This document shows positions 63,838-64,000 of a stretch of 64,000 bases of DNA, in pieces. The DNA lies in contig JAFAER010000160.1 of NCBI GenBank assembly GCA_023423895.1, forward strand, positions 1-64,000, in the 5' to 3' direction. Within the stretch, counting starts at the first letter, position 1. Each line of letters starts with the position of its first letter. A model generated the notes under the pieces. That model did no database searches. It had not been told where the DNA came from and saw nothing but the letters and a program-made list of their open reading frames with translations. The DNA is from Pseudomonadota bacterium. GTDB taxonomy: Bacteria; Myxococcota_A; Polyangia; Polyangiales; Polyangiaceae. Both the position numbers and the translations under genes were made by a program.

Positions 63838-64000
63838 GGGCGATGGCGCTCGCGCATCCGAACATCGCGCTCTCGAAGTACTGGGGCAAGCGTGAGGGCG
63901 GAGGCAACGTTCCTGCGGTTCCCAGTCTCTCGGTGACGCTCGCAGGCCTCGCGACGACGACGAGCGTGACCTTCCACCCCGCGCTCGACCGCGATGCGTT
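63834..64000 (+). CDS. mvaD: diphosphomevalonate decarboxylase, N-terminal part only
   Basis: 55 residues before the right edge: ALAHPNIALSKYWGKREGGG and VPSLSVTLAGLATTTSV, which match the start of mevalonate diphosphate decarboxylases (ANxNIALxKYWGK). The rest lies outside the window. It overlaps mevalonate kinase by 4 bp. Phosphomevalonate kinase is expected further downstream. Confidence 0.88.
   Translation, partial: MRAMALAHPNIALSKYWGKREGGGNVPAVPSLSVTLAGLATTTSVTFHPALDRDA

Overview
The window looks like chromosomal DNA from a GC-rich delta-group bacterium, most likely a Myxococcota of the Polyangia type. The evidence is indirect: strong G/C bias at third codon positions, about 18 predicted lipoproteins whose lipobox is followed by an Asp/Ala/Gly/Pro-rich linker, IgGFc-binding-like and RCC1-repeat lipoproteins, abundant receiver/kinase genes, a MoxR-vWA operon, and a mevalonate pathway in a Gram-negative. 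I saw no rRNA, tRNA, CRISPR array, phage block or recognisable transposase.

Region by region. 1-2.8 kb: AraC regulator (cut by the left edge) divergent from an alpha/beta hydrolase, then a DUF1801 protein and a YnfA-like membrane protein. 2.8-4.9 kb: TolB-like lipoprotein with a CxxCH motif. 5.2-14.7 kb: a colinear run starting with an uncharacterised protein, an ECF sigma factor and a membrane-anchored repeat protein, followed by five lipoprotein genes that overlap by a few bases (Cys-rich, two WAVG-type propellers, RCC1, IgGFc-binding-like). 14.8-22.4 kb: one propeller lipoprotein, then a signalling cluster: REC-EAL, REC and REC-HD-GYP on plus; REC-HisKA, REC and a large hybrid kinase on minus. 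22.8-26.8 kb: an orphan MotA/TolQ/ExbB channel, an ECF sigma factor, its zinc-finger anti-sigma factor and an exported caspase-like protease with an EF-hand loop, the last three translationally coupled.

27-42 kb: mostly housekeeping and exported single genes: propeller lipoprotein, HemG-like oxidase, Spy-like LTxxQ protein, an apparently truncated membrane protein with an HhH protein, CopC, a frameshifted beta-helix lipoprotein, DUF4126, an esterase lipoprotein, a catalase-like protein, BON and glycine-zipper proteins with a clear terminator, cyclophilin, NAD kinase and a Nudix hydrolase.

42.4-52.9 kb: a MoxR/DUF58/BatA/vWA operon whose genes otherwise overlap or sit close together. It is split between DUF58 and BatA by about 1.3 kb holding a reverse-strand GxxExxY (PDDEXK-like) gene and a nested inverted-repeat element. 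53-56.5 kb: small exported proteins (DPBB-like, TlpA-like thioredoxin, Cys-rich) and DUF4230. 56.5-60.3 kb: a structured leader, glutamate-cysteine ligase, SUFU-domain protein, TrpF and a CheY-like regulator. 60.4-64 kb: isoprenoid genes: type 2 IPP isomerase divergent from a polyprenyl synthase-mevalonate kinase-mevalonate diphosphate decarboxylase operon that runs off the right edge.

The leads I rate highest are the sigma/anti-sigma/EF-hand caspase operon and the GxxExxY repeat cassette inside the MoxR-vWA operon.
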